From NCBI GenBank assembly GCA_018648325.1, contig JABGRK010000017.1:1-64000 (forward strand): 64,000 nt of DNA. The letters are read 5' to 3'. A program made the translations under genes and the position numbers. Each line of letters starts with the position of its first letter. Within the stretch, counting starts at the first letter, position 1. A model generated the notes under the pieces. The model was not told where the DNA came from, did no database searches, and was given only the letters and a program-made list of their open reading frames with translations. Source of the stretch: Chloroflexota bacterium. GTDB lineage: Bacteria > Chloroflexota > Dehalococcoidia > JABGRK01. Shown one piece after another: positions 47,354 through 58,700 of this stretch.

Positions 47354-48748
47354 TTAGTCCAGCTCGGTGCCGTGTGTGGAATCCATCCCGTGGGGTGGCA
47401 TATCCAGGTCCCACCACAACTCATTGTCTTTAGGTTTATCGTACCCGAGCAGTTCATCCATCTTGGTGAATATTCCATTGAACATAGGCACTTTTGCGAT
47501 GGTTGATTCGACCACAGTGTGGATGAATGACTTGTGTTTTTTGGCAAAAGGGCAAACAGACAGGCAGGTTGAACAGCCCGCCGAACTTACCTTCCACTGC
47601 GTCATGCATTTTGCTGAGTCTATATAGTGGTAAGCCTTGTGTCCCGGGTTGCTCCACGTTCCGCTTGTTTCCCACGATGGATCGTCCGCCTCACTCAAGG
47701 TTTTTGACGGGCACAGCGTGGCGCACTTTTTGCAGGTGCGGCAGAAGCGCATGATACCGGCATCTATCGGCCCGGTTGGCGCCAATGGCAGATCGGTTAC
47801 GAGGCGGAAAATGCGTTGCATGGGGCCGAATTCGGGGCTTATCATTACGTTGAGCCGACTCTGTTCACCCAGTCCGGCCATAATGCCCAGCGCCGGTCCT
47901 ATACCCAGTCCGTTGAACCAGGGACTGCCCAGTCCCTGATATCCCAGCACGTGCAGAAAGGTTTGTAGCCTGTCCAGAACATTCCTGCCCTGGCTGTATC
48001 CCATAGAATTCGGCGTGCCGGACAGCGCGGTTGAAAACAGTCCGTCGCGTCGCTTTAGCAGTTCCTCACTCATCTGTACCGAGAACACGATAACCCATCG
48101 CGCCTTGTTGGGAATAACACGTTTGTCTTCTGTTTCGTATGCCAGATCAACATCCTCAAACTCTATCTTCTTGCCGTCTGCGTCGAATGAATATATAAGC
48201 TTTCTGGTTTTTTCGTCAAGCTCTACAAATCCTACCTGACCTGCGCCGTAGTATATTGCGGCTGAGCGAATCATACGTGCGTTTTCTTCGGGGGTTCCTT
48301 CCCAACGTGGTACGCCTATGTCGTCAGCGGTAAATATCTTGGAGGCGCGGTTGCTGAACTGTGCAGGAGAAGAGTAGTCGGGGATAAATACTGGTGCAGT
48401 CGTGCCGCGGTTGGCACCGATTTCAAGGGCGCGGTCTCTTAACGTATACCCCGGCTTGTTCTGAAGTATATATTCATTTCTTCTGTCGTTACTAAGCTTA
48501 TTTAGTTTGTCGGCTACATCCTGCCCAACGTAGTTGGCATAATAAACCTGCGGCACGTAACGGGAGTCGTAGCGCTGCATAACGTCCCAGTCTACCTCGG
48601 CTGTCGGCTGGTCTACCTGTTTTACCCACCAGGATCGCTTCCATTCGGCCTGCGCCAATCCCGCCACTTCATCCAGATCACGTCCTGCCTTGGCCAGACC
48701 CAGCTTCTGCATGATAGATCGCTTACTCTTAGTGCTGTGGTATTTCAT
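47354..48748 (-). CDS. rdhA: Reductive dehalogenase catalytic subunit homologue (RdhA), no functional Tat signal
   Basis: Two ferredoxin motifs CRTCKKCATLCP and CMTQWKVSSAGCSTCLSVCPF; EWKRSWWVKQVDQPTAEVDW; RBS ggaagga before ATG 48748. Confidence 0.88.
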   Translation of the reverse strand: MKYHSTKSKRSIMQKLGLAKAGRDLDEVAGLAQAEWKRSWWVKQVDQPTAEVDWDVMQRYDSRYVPQVYYANYVGQDVADKLNKLSNDRRNEYILQNKPGYTLRDRALEIGANRGTTAPVFIPDYSSPAQFSNRASKIFTADDIGVPRWEGTPEENARMIRSAAIYYGAGQVGFVELDEKTRKLIYSFDADGKKIEFEDVDLAYETEDKRVIPNKARWVIVFSVQMSEELLKRRDGLFSTALSGTPNSMGYSQGRNVLDRLQTFLHVLGYQGLGSPWFNGLGIGPALGIMAGLGEQSRLNVMISPEFGPMQRIFRLVTDLPLAPTGPIDAGIMRFCRTCKKCATLCPSKTLSEADDPSWETSGTWSNPGHKAYHYIDSAKCMTQWKVSSAGCSTCLSVCPFAKKHKSFIHTVVESTIAKVPMFNGIFTKMDELLGYDKPKDNELWWDLDMPPHGMDSTHGTELD

Positions 48749-48848
48749 ACGCGTCCTTCCCCGTGAAACGCAAGCTTTATAACATCTAGTTGTGCAGTGT
48801 TGGTTATCATAATATAACAACTGTATGTAAAATCGCAAACATAAGCTG

Positions 48849-49529
48849 TTGCCTTTTGTGAAAATAATTAATAAGATATACTCAACGTCGATAGATTTTG
48901 GTAGTGTAAAGATGAAAGACGAACTGATTATATTCGGAAAAGCGCTGGCTGACAGGGGCCTTGTTTGGGGTCATAGCGGCAACATAAGTGCCAGAGTGAA
49001 CGCTGACACGTTTCTTGTCACAGCTGGTGGGGCAGACCTCAGTTTTCTGATGGATGACGACGTAATTAGTTGCAGCATTGGCTCGGATGGATATGAAGGA
49101 TTGCGTACGCCCTCCAGGGAGGCCGGCCTGCATCGAAATATCTATTGCAACTGCGATGATGCGTCGGTAGTAATTCACTCTCAGCCGTTTTACTGTACGC
49201 TGGTGGCTTGCTCTGATGTTGAGATTAAAACTGATCTGCTGCCAGAGGCAATGGCATATTTGGGGCAAGTAGCAAGAGTACCATACTATCATGCGGGAAG
49301 TGTGGAGCTTGCCGATGCGGTTGCTGTAAAAGCATCAGATAGTAGTGTACTATTGTTGGCCAATCACGGTGTGGTTTGTTGGGGCAAGACGCTTGGCGAG
49401 GCGCTGATTGCTACTGAAACGCTGGAATTGCTTTGTCGAATGATAGTGATATCGCGCGCCGGTGATATTGAAATGAATTATCTGGGCAACGCTGTTATGA
49501 GTGATTTCGTTAATCGCTTGAAGGATTAA
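48849..49529 (+). CDS. Class II aldolase/adducin family protein
   Basis: RGLVWGHSGNISARV; ANHGVVCWGKTLGEAL. Confidence 0.9.
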   Translation: MPFVKIINKIYSTSIDFGSVKMKDELIIFGKALADRGLVWGHSGNISARVNADTFLVTAGGADLSFLMDDDVISCSIGSDGYEGLRTPSREAGLHRNIYCNCDDASVVIHSQPFYCTLVACSDVEIKTDLLPEAMAYLGQVARVPYYHAGSVELADAVAVKASDSSVLLLANHGVVCWGKTLGEALIATETLELLCRMIVISRAGDIEMNYLGNAVMSDFVNRLKD

Positions 49530-49531
49530 AT

Positions 49532-49987
49532 GTGCAAAAAGTTAATATAAAGCTAATACATCCGCAGGCCAAACTACCTACCCGGGCAACTAAAGGCAGC
49601 GCGGGCTACGATCTATACGCGGTTGAAGACATACAGATACCGGCATCGCAATGTGGTCCCGATGGCACTGTTGAAATAGGCAGAGCACTTATTTCCACAG
49701 GGCTTGTTTTGGAGCTTACGCCTGGCACGGTGGGTAGGGTGGGTGCACGGTCTGGTTTGTCGGTTAAATCAAATATAGAAACGGGTGCCGGTTGGATTGA
49801 TAGCGACTATCGGGGCGAGCTTAAGGTAGAGCTTAAAAATCTAAGCGCTAAGCCATATGCCGTGCGTTGCGGAGACAGGATTGCACAGCTGGTTATATTG
49901 ACGCTTGCTGATGTGCAGGTTGAAGTGGTGGACCAGGTTGAGGATACTTCCCGAAATTCCGGTGGGTTCGGCTCTACCGGCTTTTAA
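49532..49987 (+). CDS. dut: dUTP diphosphatase
   Basis: KGSAGYDLYA; GRVGARSGLSVK; DSDYRGELKV; RIAQLVI; C-terminal RNSGGFGSTG. Confidence 0.96.
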   Translation: MQKVNIKLIHPQAKLPTRATKGSAGYDLYAVEDIQIPASQCGPDGTVEIGRALISTGLVLELTPGTVGRVGARSGLSVKSNIETGAGWIDSDYRGELKVELKNLSAKPYAVRCGDRIAQLVILTLADVQVEVVDQVEDTSRNSGGFGSTGF

Positions 49988-50229
49988 AAACTACCACATA
50001 ATTCATGTTTTTGATGTTATTATTTTGTCCTTGCTCTCCCACTTATTTTTGATATCCACTTTATTCGCGTATTTGACCCTGATAGGTCTTGACGTTTGCA
50101 CCAATACCGGGTGTAGAATTGATCGTTGACATAAAATGACCTGAGGTGTGCGCATCGCTGCGCTGTATGGCTGGACGTTTTTGCTAATATGCATTCCTTA
50201 AAATCATATTATAGGCAGTTTTTTAAAAA

Positions 50230-51587
50230 ATGACTGATCAGAAGCAAAAGAAAGAATCCATAGTAGTAGAAAATACTTTTCAATTGGTTCCTGATGTGAA
50301 AGATATGAGTATGGATATTCAATCGACCAAAGGTGATGACTGGTATCGTCTTCTTTTGGATATCGCTAACGACGGCCTTACCGTTCATTTGCTGACGCCT
50401 GGGAAAAAACCGGGCAAATTTATTGAGGCCAACAGGGTTATCTGTGAGCGTTTGGGGTACACAAGAGATGAACTATTAAAACTTTCGCCTTCGGATGTCA
50501 CACCTAAAAGCTATACCGATGTCCTGGCGGGCTTAAAGAAAAAGTTGCTTGGCAGCAAACACCTGATTTTTGAACTGGCGGAAAAAACTAGAGATGGCAG
50601 GGAGATACCCGTAGAGATCAATTCACATCTCTTTGAACGGGACGGTCAGCAGTACATACTATCTGTTTCACGAGATATCACCGGGCGCAAGCAGGCAGAT
50701 GTGGAGTTGACACAGGCGCGGGATAACCTTGAAAAGCAGGGGTCCCGATCAATAGAAGTACTGCATTATAGAAAAGACAAAACCATTTTCTCCGCTTTTT
50801 CATCGGTTACCATTATTAAGGATGCCAGTGGTGAGCCTGTGGGTGTGGTAACGGTTGTCAGGGATATGACCGAGCAGAAGCGTGCGAGGCCAAACTCAAG
50901 GAGTATTCGGAGAACCTGGAACAGATGGTTGAGGAAAGAACCGGCGAACTTACCGAGGTGCATGACAAGCTGATGAGATCGGAGAAACTGGCCGTAATAA
51001 ACAATTCTACCTACTATCTCAGAATGAAGATGGTCATTGGCGATGCTAAGGTTGCCAGACATATGGAGATTCTGGAGAGAGAGGTTTTCAGGTCCTCAGG
51101 TATTATCGATGGGCTCCTAGACTTTGCCCGCTCACGGGAGCCAAAGATTAATCAAGCGCGGATAGATCAAATTGTAGATGCTGTGCTTGAGCGCATCAAG
51201 TGGCCCGAAAATGTGCAGCTGGTGCGCAAGGATGACGGTTTACCTTTTATAGATGTGGATATTGAGCAGATTGGCAGGGTGTTTTCCAATATTATTAATA
51301 ACGCTTTGCAGTCTATGCCTGATGGCGGCGCGCTCAACATTGGCGCTTCAATTGACGATGGGTTTGTTTCAATTAAGATAACCGATACCGGCATTGGTGT
51401 TTCCATGAAAAATATTGATAAAATATTTGAACCATTGTTTACCACCCGCTCCGGTGTAGGTGGAACCGGTATAGGTCTTGCCATCTGCAAGTCTATCGTT
51501 GATGCCCATCGTGGTAGCATTGAAGTTAAAAGCAGTGAAGGCAAAGGCACCACCTTTACTATAAAATTTCCCCTTAACCAGAAATAA
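50230..51587 (+). pseudogene. Degenerate PAS sensor histidine kinase (frameshift + H-box deletion)
   Basis: PAS ORF 50230-50973 continues in another frame (EAKLKEYSENLEQMVEERTGEL...) from about 50886; SEKLA joins VINN directly, missing the H-box; HATPase GVGGTGIGLAICKSIVDAHRG retained. Confidence 0.85.
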
Positions 51588-51645
51588 AGTGGTTCATTTA
51601 ATCCCCATTTGCACATCTTTTACCTCAATCTCACTATGGCGTAGC

Positions 51646-51675
51646 TTGACATTCACCTTGCCTTAAGGGTACTAT
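51646..51675 (+). promoter_or_regulatory. Sigma70-type promoter upstream of PAS-HK
   Basis: TTGACA-N18-TACTAT. Confidence 0.5.
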
Positions 51676-51850
51676 TGCTGGCACTAAAGGTAATTAGGTT
51701 TGTATTTTGTGAAAGGCTTTGGTTTTTTAAGAAGATAAATCTGTTACTGAAACATTTTAATAAAGTATCGGTTTGTCATGTTTTAAAAAACCCTTTCTTT
51801 AGTAAAGAAGGGCTTTGCTGTTTTAAGTGGTTTGATGGTAGTGGGGAGCA

Positions 51851-54800
51851 ATGGCAAAAAAACAAAAATCTAACGATCAGTCCCATCCCGGCAATCCGTT
51901 TGATGAAAGATCGCGCCTGCATCGTATGATCGTGGATCATGCCGCCGACGCTGTTTTTGTTTACGAGCGTGTGGCTGATGGTGGGCGTGGTGAATTTATC
52001 GAGACTAATAAGGCCGCATGCGATATGCTGGGGTATACCAGAGCTGAGTTGCTCAAGATGCATCCGCAGGATATTGCTGATGAGGCAGGCATGGAGGACA
52101 AATTATCTGCCATACAAGAGCAGTTCCTTAATGAGAGACACGTTGTTTTTAACACTATGCATGTGGCCAAAGACGGCAGGAAAATTCCTGTCCAGATTAG
52201 CGCACATTTGTTTGAAATCGATGGCGATTTTATTACCTTAGCCATTTCCCATGATACTTCAGAGAGCACGGAGTCACAGCAGAAACTTGAGGCTAGTGAG
52301 CGCTGGTATCGCATGATCGTTGATAGCGCCAAGGACGCTGTTCTTGTCTATGATAGAACTCCGGAAGGTAAGCTGGGCAAGTTCGTCGATGTTAACAAGG
52401 CCGCCTGTGATTTGTATGGGTACACGCGTGAAGAGTTCCTCAGTATTTCTCCTCTAGAAATCAGTGCCGCTGATAACGTGGGATATTTCCGCAAACAGCA
52501 GGAACAGGCAACTTTCGGTGAAAAGATTATTGTTCAATCTACACATGTATCAAAAAATGGGCGAAAGTTTCCGGTGGAGATCAGCCGAAGCCTGTCTGAA
52601 ACAGATGGCAGACAGGTAGCTGTGTCTATCGTTCGTGATATATCCGAGCGCCAGCGTATACTGCAGGAGCTTGAGGATGCACGTGCCGGACTGAAGCAGC
52701 GTGTTGATGATCGCACGGTTCAGCTGCAGGAAAACAGCGAGCGAGTTACTGACCTGATCTCCACGATACATAACGCCGTTTACGTGTACAAAGCTGTGGA
52801 TAATGCAAATGACTTTGTATTGTCTGAATTTAACCATGCTGCTGAAGTAATGGAGGGTCGCAGCAGGCAAGAGGTCATTGGCAAGAATCTTACAGAATTT
52901 GCACCAAAGGCCAAGAACTCCGGGTTATTAATAGCACTTAGTACGATTTATAAAACGGGGAAACACGAGTATTACCCGCCATCAATATATAAAGATCGAC
53001 ATGGTGGCCCGGATTCATGGCGTGAGGCGTGGCTCTATAAGCTTAGTTCCGGAGAAATAGTAGCTGAATACAACGTTGTAACCGAACTTAAGCAGTCCGA
53101 AGAGGCGTTGAAAGCAAGTGAGCAGAAGACACGAGCCATTCTTGATGCCAGTCCCGATGTTATACATCTGATTGATAGCAATGGAATCATTCTGGCTTCC
53201 AACGAGGGTTTCGCAAAAAGAATGGGCTTGGAGTTAGATGATGTTGTTGGCACAAGCGTTTTTGATTACGGTACAACTGAATCAGCTCGCAGCAGGAAAG
53301 CAGCGCTTGATAAGGTTTTCAGCACGGGTAAGCCACTTCAACTCGAAGATGAAGCAATAACTGGTGTATTCGAGTCGTATATTTACCCTGTTTCTAATCC
53401 GGCAGGAGAAATATCGGCGGTTGCCATTTATGCCCGCGATATCTCCGAGCGCAAGCGTGCTGAACGGGAGTTGTTGGATAATGAGGCGAAATTCAAGACA
53501 ATCTCGCATGAATCGCTACAGGGCATTGTGATAACAAAAGATCAGACCATAGTCTATGTCAATCCAGCGTTTGAAGATCTTTTTGGATATACCATGGAGA
53601 AGTTGAATGCGCTTTCTCCAGAACAGCGTATTGAAAGAACTTATGTTGATGATCGTGAGAGGATTGTCCAATACCATCAAGAGCGTTTTGAGGGGAAAGA
53701 TGTCCCGGAAAGTATAGAGTATCGCATAGTGCGCAAGGACGAAACGGTGAGATGGATCGAGAGCCGTTCGTCCACAATAGAGTTTCAAGGGGGGCCGGCG
53801 ATTTTATCCGTTTGCATTGACACTACCGAGCGCAAACGTGCCGAGGCGGAAATTCATAAGCTGGGTAGCGCCGTTGATCAGTCTATTGATGGAATAGCTA
53901 TAAATGACCATACCCACAAAATAACATATGCAAATACAACCTATGCTTCTATGCATGGCTACAGCCCACAGGAGTTAAAAGATATAACCTTCAGGGATCT
54001 CATTCTGGGTGGCCAAGGTGGTGTCTGGCCGGTTATTCGGGAATCCGTAGGGAACACCGATTCATGGTCGGGCGAAATAGACCACCTTAGAAAAGACGGG
54101 ACAACTTTTCCTGCGTATATCTCGATTACCAAGCTTAGGGATGATAATGGTCAGCAAATAGGTGTGCTTTCCATTTGCCGTGATATCACTGATCGCAAGC
54201 ATGCCGAGCAATCGTTAAGAGAAAGTGAGTGCAACCTTACCCAAGCGCAGTCTATGGCTCATATAGGTCATTGGAAACTGGACGTGATTACTCAGGAAGT
54301 CGAGGGATCAGATGAACTTTTTCGCATTTTTGGTTTAAGCTCCAAAGAGGCCACACTGGAAGCATTTACGGGAGTAGTACACCCTGATGACAGGGAATAC
54401 GATTTATTTCATATCAGAAGAGGGATGGAAACCGGTGAACCGTGGGATATCGAACATCGCTTGATCTGTAAGGATGGTACTCAGAAACATGTCCATGCCA
54501 TTGGTGAAGCGCTCAAGGACGATAAAGGTAAAATCGTTGCGTTGGTGGGCACCGTTCAGGACATCACCGATCGCAAGCGTGATGAGGTAAAGCTAAAGGA
54601 TTATTCGGATAACCTAGCGCAGATGGTTAAGGATGGGGCACAGCAACTGGCTGATAGTGAAGAGAAGTTCCGTCTCATCGTGAACAGCACCAACGATGCT
54701 ATATACGTTTCGCAAAAGCTGGGTGATGAATCTTTCAGGATTATGGAGGTCAATCAAACGCTTAGCGATATGCTGGGCTATAGTAAAGAAGAAGTGCTCA

Positions 54801-55723
54801 ACATGTTGCCGATAGACCTGGTATCTCCTCATGGGGCTAAGCTGTCGATGGCAGCCAAAGATAGTCTGGATTTAGAAGATCACATAGTCTATGAAACAGA
54901 GTTTTTATCCAAGTCCGGTAAAAAGATTCCGGCAGAGGTTGGCGCACGTCTGTTTATCTATAAAGGACTGCGTACTATAGTATCGATCATACGTGATATA
55001 ACAGATCGCAAAGAAACGGCAAAGAAACTTGTTGATGCACAACAACGGCTGGCGCGTTCCGAGAAGCTGGCTGCTATTGGTCAGATGGCCTCTGGCATAG
55101 CGCATGAGTTGCGCAATCCGCTGGCGGTTGTTAACAATGCTGCCTACTACATCAAGCTCAAGATGGGCGGTAACGATGAAACGCTGGATAAACACTTAAG
55201 TATTATGGAGAAGGAGATATTCCGTTCCAGCGGCATAATTGCGGGGCTGCTGGACTTTGCACGTACTAGAGAGCCTCAGCTAAAAGCAGTAGATCTCAAT
55301 GAATTCGTTAGAGCAGTCGTGTCCGGTTTATCAATACCAGAAGCTGTGAAATTGACATCTGAATTTCACAGTGGTCGGCTCGAAATTGCAATCGACACTG
55401 AGCAGATAAAGCGTGTGTTGATCAACATGGTTAACAATGCTGTTCAGTCTATGCCCAAAGGTGGCGAACTGCTCATTAAAATTGAGTTGAGTCAGGGTTA
55501 TGCCCAGATTCATATAACTGACACTGGCGTTGGTATTTCCCGCGAGCATCAGCGCCAAATATTCGAACCGCTGTTTACAACGCGTTCTGCTGAGGGGGGC
55601 ACCGGCATCGGCCTTTCCATATGCAAGTCTGTTATTAAAGCGCATCGTGGGGATATAAAGGTGAACAGCTCAATGGGCAAGGGGACAACGTTTATCATAA
55701 AACTGCCTATTGGCGATCAGTAA
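51851..55723 (+). CDS. Multi-PAS sensor histidine kinase (1290 aa)
   Basis: Repeated PAS/PAC units (RDISERKRAE etc.), H-box IGQMASGIAHELRNPLAVVNN, HATPase EGGTGIGLSICKSVIKAHRG. Confidence 0.95.
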   Translation: MAKKQKSNDQSHPGNPFDERSRLHRMIVDHAADAVFVYERVADGGRGEFIETNKAACDMLGYTRAELLKMHPQDIADEAGMEDKLSAIQEQFLNERHVVFNTMHVAKDGRKIPVQISAHLFEIDGDFITLAISHDTSESTESQQKLEASERWYRMIVDSAKDAVLVYDRTPEGKLGKFVDVNKAACDLYGYTREEFLSISPLEISAADNVGYFRKQQEQATFGEKIIVQSTHVSKNGRKFPVEISRSLSETDGRQVAVSIVRDISERQRILQELEDARAGLKQRVDDRTVQLQENSERVTDLISTIHNAVYVYKAVDNANDFVLSEFNHAAEVMEGRSRQEVIGKNLTEFAPKAKNSGLLIALSTIYKTGKHEYYPPSIYKDRHGGPDSWREAWLYKLSSGEIVAEYNVVTELKQSEEALKASEQKTRAILDASPDVIHLIDSNGIILASNEGFAKRMGLELDDVVGTSVFDYGTTESARSRKAALDKVFSTGKPLQLEDEAITGVFESYIYPVSNPAGEISAVAIYARDISERKRAERELLDNEAKFKTISHESLQGIVITKDQTIVYVNPAFEDLFGYTMEKLNALSPEQRIERTYVDDRERIVQYHQERFEGKDVPESIEYRIVRKDETVRWIESRSSTIEFQGGPAILSVCIDTTERKRAEAEIHKLGSAVDQSIDGIAINDHTHKITYANTTYASMHGYSPQELKDITFRDLILGGQGGVWPVIRESVGNTDSWSGEIDHLRKDGTTFPAYISITKLRDDNGQQIGVLSICRDITDRKHAEQSLRESECNLTQAQSMAHIGHWKLDVITQEVEGSDELFRIFGLSSKEATLEAFTGVVHPDDREYDLFHIRRGMETGEPWDIEHRLICKDGTQKHVHAIGEALKDDKGKIVALVGTVQDITDRKRDEVKLKDYSDNLAQMVKDGAQQLADSEEKFRLIVNSTNDAIYVSQKLGDESFRIMEVNQTLSDMLGYSKEEVLNMLPIDLVSPHGAKLSMAAKDSLDLEDHIVYETEFLSKSGKKIPAEVGARLFIYKGLRTIVSIIRDITDRKETAKKLVDAQQRLARSEKLAAIGQMASGIAHELRNPLAVVNNAAYYIKLKMGGNDETLDKHLSIMEKEIFRSSGIIAGLLDFARTREPQLKAVDLNEFVRAVVSGLSIPEAVKLTSEFHSGRLEIAIDTEQIKRVLINMVNNAVQSMPKGGELLIKIELSQGYAQIHITDTGVGISREHQRQIFEPLFTTRSAEGGTGIGLSICKSVIKAHRGDIKVNSSMGKGTTFIIKLPIGDQ

Positions 55724-55744
55724 CATCATTTTTTTAAAAGGGCC

Positions 55745-58700
55745 TTGTTGCTTATGTTAGACCAGAATAAAAAAGATAAGCGTGTTGAAGAATCGATGGG
55801 TCAAAGCGATAAAATGCTCAGAGACATGCTTGAAATGGCGAACGAGGGTGTCCTTTCCACTGACCCCAGGGAAGGAACAATTATCTATGCTAATCCTGCT
55901 GCAGCCAGAATATTTGGCTACGATAGCCCTGATGAGTTAGTTGGCAAGTCTTATGTAAATTTCTACGCCTATCCCGACCAGAGGGCTTTCATCCTAAAGC
56001 GTTTGGAAAAAACCGGATCCGTTACCAATTTTGAGACGACCATGATTAAAAAAGATGGTCGCAAAGTAGATGTTTTGACTACTGTGGCAGCGCAGAAAGA
56101 TGCAAATGGAAAGATTTTCAGGGCGGACGGTTTCTTTACCGATATCACCGAGCGCCAGCATGTCCAGGAAGAGATAGCCAGGCTGGGCAGTGCTGTAGAT
56201 CAATCCATCGATGGAATAGCTATTTCGGATACCGAACGTTACGTTGTATATGCCAATAAAGCGTTTGCCGATATTCATGGTTATCTGCCCGAAGAGGTAA
56301 TTGGCAAGATGAGACTCAGGGATTTTTACCCTGAGGAAATCCCGATGTATGAAGCAATAAAGAACAAATTGGCATCACAGGGTTCAGGCGTAATTGATGA
56401 GGAGCGTATAAAAAAAGACGGCACGGTATTTCCTGCTTTCGCCTCCTTTTCCAGGTTAACCAATGAAGCTGGAGAACCGACAGGTTTTGTTGCCGTTGTA
56501 AAGGACATTACCGAGCGTAAGCAGGCAGAAACAGAGATAGCTAAATTAAGTTCAGTCGTTGCGCAGTCTATCGATGGTATCGCCATTGCCGATATAGATG
56601 GACTTATAACATATGTAAACCTGGCTTATGCCCAGATGCATGGATATACGCCACAGGAAATGGTGGGAATAAGGCTGAGGAAACTGAATAAAAGGGTTAT
56701 TTCCGGCCAATTCCGTACTAGTACTATTGGGGATATTCTTCAGCAGCAAGACGTCTCCACGTTGGAAGTTGAGCACTACAGACAAGATGGTTCGTATTTC
56801 CCTGCGCTTATCTCCCTTTCCTTCCTCAGGGATGAAAAAGGCGATCCTGCCGGTGTGGCAAGCATTGCCAACGATATAACCGAGCGTAAGCGTGTTCAGG
56901 AAGACGTAAAGAGACTGGGCAATGCTGTGGAACAGTCTATCGATGGCATCGCCATGTCCGATACGGGACCGAGGCTGACCTTCGTGAATCAGGCATTTGC
57001 TCAGATGCATGGTTATACGGTAGATGAAATGCTGGGCATGAAAGTTGAAGGAATACACTCTAAGCAGCAGCAAAAAGAGTTTGAGAGCCGCATAGGCCAG
57101 ATTGCAAGTGAAGGTTACTGGGCTGGTGAGATAGGACATATGCGCAAGGACGGCTCTACTTTCCCCACCTTTATGACCACCACCATGCTCAAGGATGATG
57201 ATGGCAATCCCACCGGTATTATGGTGGTTACCAGGGATATCACCGAAACTAAACGTGTCGAGGAATCGGTAAGGGAAAGCAGTGAAAGGGTTGTCGACCT
57301 GATCGCCTCACTGCATAATGCCGTTTTTGTATATATGGCCATAGATGACGGCCAAAACTTTGTGTTTACCGAATTCAACTATGCGGCGGAAGAGATTGAG
57401 GGCTTTTCAAGGGATGAGATCATTGGCAAGAGTGTTAGTGAAGTCTCTCCAAGGGCCAAGGGATCAGGATTGATAAAAGCACTTCAAAGAGTTTATAAAA
57501 CGGGAAAACCTGAGCATTACCCTCCGTCAATTTACAAAAATCGAGGCGGTGGCCCTGATATATGGCGTGAGGTTTGGCTTTATAAGCTTAATTCCGGAGA
57601 GGTAGTGGCTGAGTACAGTGACGTTACTGGTCTCAAGAGTACAGAGGAGACGCTTAAGCAAAATGAACAGCGTTTCCGTTCTGTTACCGAGACTGCAGCT
57701 GATGCGATTATCTCTATTGATAGCCAAGGGCTGATAACTCTCTGGAATAATGAGGCCGAGAGGATGTTCGGTTACGAGCGAGACGAGATTATTGGGAAGT
57801 CCGTTTCTGCTATCATGCCGCAGGAATTTCAGGATGCACATACCAAGGCTGTAAAACGCGTGGTGACCACCGGTAAAAAGAAGATAATGGGGCAGAAGGT
57901 CGAGATATTGGCCATAAGAAAAGACGGTACCAGGTTCCCCATAGAGCTTACTCTTGCCGATTGGAAAATGGGCAGCCAGGTGTTCTTCACCGCTGTAATC
58001 CGCGATATAACTGAGCGCAAACGTATCCAGGAAGAGATATCCAGACTGGCCAAGTTCCCCAGCCAGAATCCTAATCCGGTGCTGCGTGTCGATGAAGATG
58101 GTATTGTCATTTATGCTAATGATGCCAGCGTACCTTTACTCAAACATTTTGGCTGTCAGGCAAACGAATACCTGCCACAGGATTGGCGGAAAAAGGTGTC
58201 AAACGCAATCAACTCGGGCGTTGCCACAAGTGTTGATGTTGAGTATCAGGACAGGGTGATGTCTATGACACTTGCCCCTATATTAGACCTGAGGCAGGTT
58301 AATATGTACGGGCTTGATGTAACTGAGCGCAGGCGCATGGAAAAGGAACTCCAGCAATATTCCCATAGTCTTGAGGAGATGGTTACCGAAAGAACCCGTG
58401 ACCTGCAATATAGCGAGGAGTGGCAACGCATATTGCTTGCTTCGGCCAATGATGCTGTGTATGCCTACTACAGAGATGAAAATGGCGTGGCAAGTAAATT
58501 TACTGAGGCAAATGCCGCTGCCACTCAAATGCTGGGGTATAGCAGAGCCGAGTTTATTGAAATGACTCCTTTTGATTTAACATCCCCGGATGACAAAGGC
58601 AAGGATTATAAACTCAGAAGAGAACATTTATATAGAGACAAACGTGTAGTTTTTGAGTCGGTACATGTGGCAAAAAACGGGACCAAGATACCCGTTGAAG

